Positions 13,342 through 17,377 of a DNA stretch of 17,377 nucleotides are shown here, piece by piece. Source of the DNA: Clostridia bacterium. GTDB lineage: Bacteria; Bacillota; Clostridia; Lachnospirales; WQUN01. Within the stretch, counting starts at the first letter, position 1, and each line of letters opens with the position of its first letter. The DNA is taken from assembly GCA_025997155.1 (NCBI GenBank), contig BNUF01000041.1, positions 1 to 17,377 of the forward strand, in the 5' to 3' direction. Both the position numbers and the translations under genes were made by a program. Below the pieces are notes generated by a model. The model saw nothing but the letters and a program-made list of their open reading frames with translations. It was not told the DNA's origin and did not search any database.

Positions 13342-16063
13342 TTTCACCCTCCGAAATGTTTTTCCAGCTTTTCATAAACTCTTCAGTCATTTTTTCTATT
13401 TGTTTCACGAATTTATATTTTTTTCTTTTTTCCTCGACATCGCCCTCTTTCGCCGTCTTCGCGTTTTCGATAGATTCCTTGACCATTAGCGCGGTGTTTG
13501 TGCAGACGGCGACAAAAGTTTCCGTTTGCGCCACCGTGTTTTTATTCGTATCGTCAAGATTTTTAATCAGAGCGTCTTTCGCGGCTTTACAGGAAGTTTC
13601 CAGCGCGTCACGCAGGGATATTTCAAGCCCGCCGCTTATCATATCAAAGTTGTTAATCAAAGTTTGGCTATATTTTTCTATGTCGTATATGTCCCCAAAA
13701 GACCAATTACCGGAGAAAAATTTAGCCCAAAACCCCATTTTACTTATATTGCTGAAAATTTTATCAAACTCTTTGCTGAAAACGCTGCTCAAGTCGGGTA
13801 TTTTGATTTCACTCGGGTCGTATAAAAACGCGAACTTAAATTTCGGGAGTTCGACGTTAAATTCTTGTATACCCGCTTCTTCAAAGGATTTACGCAAGTT
13901 GTCCGCGTATTTTTTCGCCTTGTCCGAACGTAGGTTCAGGATACATTCGTACCCCAGCAAGAGCTCGCTTGCCGTCGATTTATACAGGGGTATAACCTCG
14001 GTTTCCAACGCCTGATGATTTTCAATGTCGTTTCTTTTCAGAGCGGCTTTTACGGAGTCCGTCAGGATTTTTTCCAACTCGCTTTTTTCGGCTGTGTGTT
14101 TTTTTTTGAGTGCGGTCTTGAAATTCGATTTAACGTCTTCAACGGCTTTTTTAGCGTAGGTTTTCTCGTTGTATATATCCTTGAAGACAGTTTCGGCACA
14201 GCCCTTCAGTATAGACGAAAGAGTAGGTGCGCCGCCTTTAATATTCCCTAACGCGACCAAAAAACTGGCCGCGAGCCGTTTGTGCGAAACAGGCTCGCGC
14301 TCGGACGAGAGTTCCGTCCCGTCGGAATCCTTAAAAAAATCTATTTCATACGGATAAATCTCGCCCTTTGGCGGAAACGTGTAGCTGATTCGTTCGTCAA
14401 ATTTGCGGACGGCGAACTTCAATTTTCCAATGTCGGCTTTGCCGTTTCGTATTTCTTCCTCAAGATTGTTGGAGTTGTAGAAATTGCGGAGTTTTGTACA
14501 TTCCGTGTCAATCTCGCTTGATATATGCTTGAACTTTTCCGCCGCCGCCTTGGTTTGCGCCACATACTGAATATACGAGTGCAGCCGCGTTATCCCGCTG
14601 TAATCTTTTATCATATCCAGCGAGTCGCTTTTAATTCTGTCAAATTTACTCATATTCTTGAACGCGTTTTCCAAATTAGATAAGGTCGTCCGCTCGTCGT
14701 CGGTTATGTCGTCGCCGCTGTCCGCTATCTTCGCCAAGGTATTAACAATCGCCGCGTAATCCCCGCCTAGGCGGCCGCACCCGTCTATGTCCGTGACGGC
14801 GCAGGCGTCCCAGTAATTCAGCGCGGACGCCGCCAGTATTATGCAATCGTCATACCCCAGCTCAATCAGTTTGCAGCGAACGAGGTCTAACATTCGCACG
14901 ACGGATTTATCGCCCGAGGAGGTATAACGCACGTCGATTTTATTCAAAACGAATATAAGCGAATAAAATTTTTTGCGCGAGGCGAACAAGCTTTTGACTT
15001 CTTTTAAAAAAGCCACTTCTCCGTCCGTCAAGTGCTTTTCATAGTCAAGCGCGAATACGGTAACGTCGGAGAGTTCGATATTTTCTTTCGCGCACTCCCT
15101 GTGTTTGCCTTTGGAGGCGGCAAAATCGGGCCCGGGCGTATCATAGATAATATAGTTTCCGAAATCCGCCGCCCCCTTTTTCGACAGGTTCTTCGGATAA
15201 GATATAGTCATATCGGGTATGGAATTGTTTTTTAATTTCTGCGCCTTATCAAACTCGGCTACTATCACTTTGTGCAGTTCGCCGAAACTATTATATGCCG
15301 CAGTCTTGCCGTTATATTCCAAAGTATAAAAGTCGTTTTTGTCGTGCGCCTTGTAGATACAAGCGTTCGGCGTAGGCAAATCCACACTGGTCGGGGCAAT
15401 CTCAACGCCTAGCATCGAATTCACTATGACGCTTTTCCCCGTTTTTTTAGTCGCGGCTATAGCTATCTTTATGTCTTTCTCAAAACTCAACTCGGTTAGA
15501 CGCTCCGCGATATTTTTCAAAGGTTCTCTCACGTGAGTCTTTAAATAGTCCTCGGAAACGACTTCCGAATGTACGGATTTAAGGTCTTCTGTTAACTTAT
15601 CGGCGGTTTCAAGAAGTGTCTTTGCCCCCCGTCTAAGGCGGCCCAAACGGTTGAAATCCTTGTATTCCGCCTCAAGGAATATGTCGAATTTATTAATCGG
15701 GAAGTTTAGGTAAATCAGCTGCTGATAAATATTGCTAAGGGTACGCTGGTTGTTGTCCTTAACCGTAAGCGAAACTTTGTGTTTTATATCGATAAATTTA
15801 ACAAGTTCAAATATACTGTGAACGGCGGCGACAACACGCCCGTCGGTGACAATCCCGATATCCGCCTTGAAGTCTTTGCAGATTTTCAGTTGGTATAAAA
15901 CTCCGTTGGTAAGGTTTATGTTTTTAAGATATTCCCAAATGGGGCAAGCGTCTTCCGCAAGCACAAAATAACCTGTTTCGGCGGTTTTGTCCTCAAAGGC
16001 GTTTTGAATAAACTCAACTTCTTTATGGTCGGAATAATTTCCCGCCAGTCTGTGAACTTTCAT
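13331..16063 (-). CDS. Dynamin-like large GTPase
   Basis: 910 residues. Bacterial dynamins assemble on membranes and bend, fuse or guard them using GTP. The GTPase domain runs from about 195 to 420. G1 is ATKKTGKS (204-211), with Ala204 where Gly is the rule; the G2 candidates are Thr225/Thr231 in PTSVDLPTPN; G3 is DTPG (308-311); G4 is NKID (374-377); and ASAL (412-415) fits G5. After it come about 480 residues of helical stalk with a hydrophobic FWAKFFSGNW patch (778-787) that may touch lipid. Before it is an extra domain of about 150 residues (LTNGVLYQLKICKDF, DGRVVAAVHSIFELVKFI) that I do not recognise, plus a helical linker. ATG 16063 overlaps the upstream stop as ATGA and has GGAGGG eight bases ahead; an earlier in-frame ATG (16114) lies inside the neighbour and is rejected. 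Membrane maintenance, stress tolerance and phage defence are all known roles for relatives. Confidence 0.88.
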   Translation of the reverse strand: MKVHRLAGNYSDHKEVEFIQNAFEDKTAETGYFVLAEDACPIWEYLKNINLTNGVLYQLKICKDFKADIGIVTDGRVVAAVHSIFELVKFIDIKHKVSLTVKDNNQRTLSNIYQQLIYLNFPINKFDIFLEAEYKDFNRLGRLRRGAKTLLETADKLTEDLKSVHSEVVSEDYLKTHVREPLKNIAERLTELSFEKDIKIAIAATKKTGKSVIVNSMLGVEIAPTSVDLPTPNACIYKAHDKNDFYTLEYNGKTAAYNSFGELHKVIVAEFDKAQKLKNNSIPDMTISYPKNLSKKGAADFGNYIIYDTPGPDFAASKGKHRECAKENIELSDVTVFALDYEKHLTDGEVAFLKEVKSLFASRKKFYSLIFVLNKIDVRYTSSGDKSVVRMLDLVRCKLIELGYDDCIILAASALNYWDACAVTDIDGCGRLGGDYAAIVNTLAKIADSGDDITDDERTTLSNLENAFKNMSKFDRIKSDSLDMIKDYSGITRLHSYIQYVAQTKAAAEKFKHISSEIDTECTKLRNFYNSNNLEEEIRNGKADIGKLKFAVRKFDERISYTFPPKGEIYPYEIDFFKDSDGTELSSEREPVSHKRLAASFLVALGNIKGGAPTLSSILKGCAETVFKDIYNEKTYAKKAVEDVKSNFKTALKKKHTAEKSELEKILTDSVKAALKRNDIENHQALETEVIPLYKSTASELLLGYECILNLRSDKAKKYADNLRKSFEEAGIQEFNVELPKFKFAFLYDPSEIKIPDLSSVFSKEFDKIFSNISKMGFWAKFFSGNWSFGDIYDIEKYSQTLINNFDMISGGLEISLRDALETSCKAAKDALIKNLDDTNKNTVAQTETFVAVCTNTALMVKESIENAKTAKEGDVEEKRKKYKFVKQIEKMTEEFMKSWKNISEGENGD

Positions 16064-17377
16064 AAATTCAACCCTCCCACGCAATCCTCGACGGCGGTTA
16101 GTATGTTCGCCCACATAGCGGCCTCGGCGGCTTTCGCGTCTAATTTTCTTTGTTCCTCATAGTCAATCAGCGGTAAGTTATCCGAAAAAAATTCGCTGTA
16201 CGCGCCGCTGTCAACGGAATTAATCAAACTTTCTATAACGTTTACCACGCGGGCGGCAAAAGGTTTTTCAAGCTGTATAACCTTTGGCAGAACGGTTTGC
16301 AGGATATCGCAAAGGCAATCGATATCGCGGTTGATTACGTCGGTTATCGTGCCGTAATCTCTCCTGATTCCGTTGTAGGCGTTACCGCGTTCTTTGTATT
16401 TTTCTTCCAAAGTCCGCGTATCGCCGCCGTCTAAGCGCAATCCCTTAACGCAATCCATCGCTTCGTGCCTTCTCGAATTGCTGTCCAGCATATCCTCAAA
16501 CCCGTCAAAGGCGGTATCAATCATCGCAAGCGCGGCGTCGGCAGCCAAACCGCTCAAAAACGCTTTCGCCGAAAATTCAAGCAACGGCTCGGCTATATCT
16601 CCTATATCGGTAAGTTTTGTTATTTTGGATACCTTGTCCTTTATATTGTCAAACAAAGATGTAATATTGCCGTTATATTCGGAAATCTTATACTGTTGGA
16701 ACAACAAAGATTGTATAAGTGGGTTGTTTTGGATATTAGTCTGTTTGTCAACAGCGTCAAAAAACACGGCGAGGGTATAGAAATTTTGCTCGGTTTTACT
16801 GAATCTGTCAAACCTCTCCTGCGACATAAACGGTTGGTGTATCATAACCTCAAGCAAATCCTGCGTGAATCGTATAATCAGCGTTTCATACCCGTCGGGG
16901 CGGCACAGACTCGCCGCGTATTTCAAAACGTATTCCCTCGAGTTTTGGCTAAGTTCGCCGCTTTGTATATTCTCCCCAAACGACTTGAGCATACAGCCGA
17001 CAATTTCGTTTTGCGCGTTTTCTTCCTCAAACGCGGCGGTGCCTAAAACGATTTTACCGAACGCGTCCGCCGTTTCTTTATATTTTTCATTCCGCAGGTA
17101 ATTCTCAAACGCCGACAACTGGTTTACAAGTTCCGTTCCGCTTGTGACTTCGAGTTCCGCCTTGCTTTTTTGTTCGTCGCTGATTTTCAGCTCCAAAAGA
17201 TTCATTTTCTCTTGCAGCGCCGATTTTATTTTTTCCGTGAGGGGCTTTGTTTCGCACTCTTTTATTATACGGTTCTGATAATCCTTTAAGTTTTTTTAAG
17301 TTTCTTTTTCGATTCCTCAAGAACCTGAAAGCTCCTAAAAGTTCTTTTTTTGTCAAGCGCGGAGTTTCCCGCCGCCC
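16060..17377 (-). CDS. Helical protein of the dynamin operon, 5'-partial, with a frame break
   Basis: Not recognised. From ATG 17205 the frame gives 381 residues, nearly all helical by eye, with hydrophobic patches (FSAKAFLSGLAADAALAMI) but no clear membrane helix, signal or nucleotide motif. That ATG has no ribosome site, and the frame reads well further upstream (LKDYQNRIIKECETKPL) to a stop at 17296-17298. A second frame open from the window edge to 17286 reads QVLEESKKKLKK and joins it at a run of seven A (complement of 17291-17297). A single -1 shift there gives one continuous coiled-coil-like protein that begins outside the window. So either the gene is longer and broken here, or the assembly lost or gained one A, or the ribosome slips. 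The stop overlaps the GTPase ATG by four bases. It may be the stalk half of a partner dynamin, since bacterial dynamins often come in pairs, but no GTPase part is in view. Confidence 0.65.

Noticed and set aside
13308..14015. A 235-codon plus-strand open frame
   Set aside because: Antisense to the dynamin gene; Ser/Phe-rich, no ribosome site.
1..17377. CRISPR array, tRNA or rRNA genes
   Set aside because: No regularly spaced repeats, and no cloverleaf or rRNA-like sequence noticed on either strand.

Overview
The window looks like a chromosomal piece from an anaerobic, Gram-positive-type bacterium, most likely Bacillota/Clostridia. The reasons are strong AGGAG/GGAGG-type ribosome binding sites, frequent TTG and GTG starts, TTGACA-N17-TATAAT promoters, ATGA stop/start overlaps, and gene families typical of that group. 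No RNA gene or taxonomic marker is present, so the assignment is inference.

Layout. (1) 1-3219, plus strand: a graveyard of two mobile elements. Remnants of large terminase, portal, minor capsid and major capsid genes keep the usual phage order, but each is truncated, frameshifted or internally deleted. They run directly into a MobA/MobL-type relaxase that has lost the segment normally carrying its metal-binding histidines. (2) 3276-5833, minus strand: a very large orphan flagellin (813 aa) under a perfect sigma-A-type promoter. Normal flagellin ends surround an insert of about 490 residues with a putative beta-solenoid and Pro/Ala/Trp-rich linkers. (3) 5854-6225: a terminator and a small zinc-ribbon-like protein. 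(4) 6270-7594, minus: a Gfo/Idh/MocA oxidoreductase translationally coupled to a CrcB/Fluc fluoride channel. (5) 7709-9837, plus: an ABC exporter (one ATPase, two ABC-2 permeases) fired from a promoter back to back with that of the oxidoreductase. (6) 9900-12807, plus: a three-gene cassette of a condensation-fold acyltransferase, a zinc-ribbon polytopic membrane protein and an HSL-type alpha/beta hydrolase. (7) 12804-17377, minus, running off the window: an operon of a long helical protein, a dynamin-like large GTPase with an extra N-terminal domain, and two small proteins, the last a one-helix membrane protein with a strongly basic amphipathic segment.

How the genes work together. The dynamin operon is the best candidate for an undescribed system. 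Its genes overlap or abut by a few bases, the GTPase has an altered P-loop, and the small membrane protein would give the module a membrane anchor or effector. A membrane-remodelling or phage-defence role is possible but is inference only. The acyltransferase/zinc-ribbon/hydrolase cassette probably transfers or removes an acyl group on a membrane or envelope substrate, again by inference. The ABC exporter and the oxidoreductase-CrcB pair look like ordinary housekeeping or accessory units.
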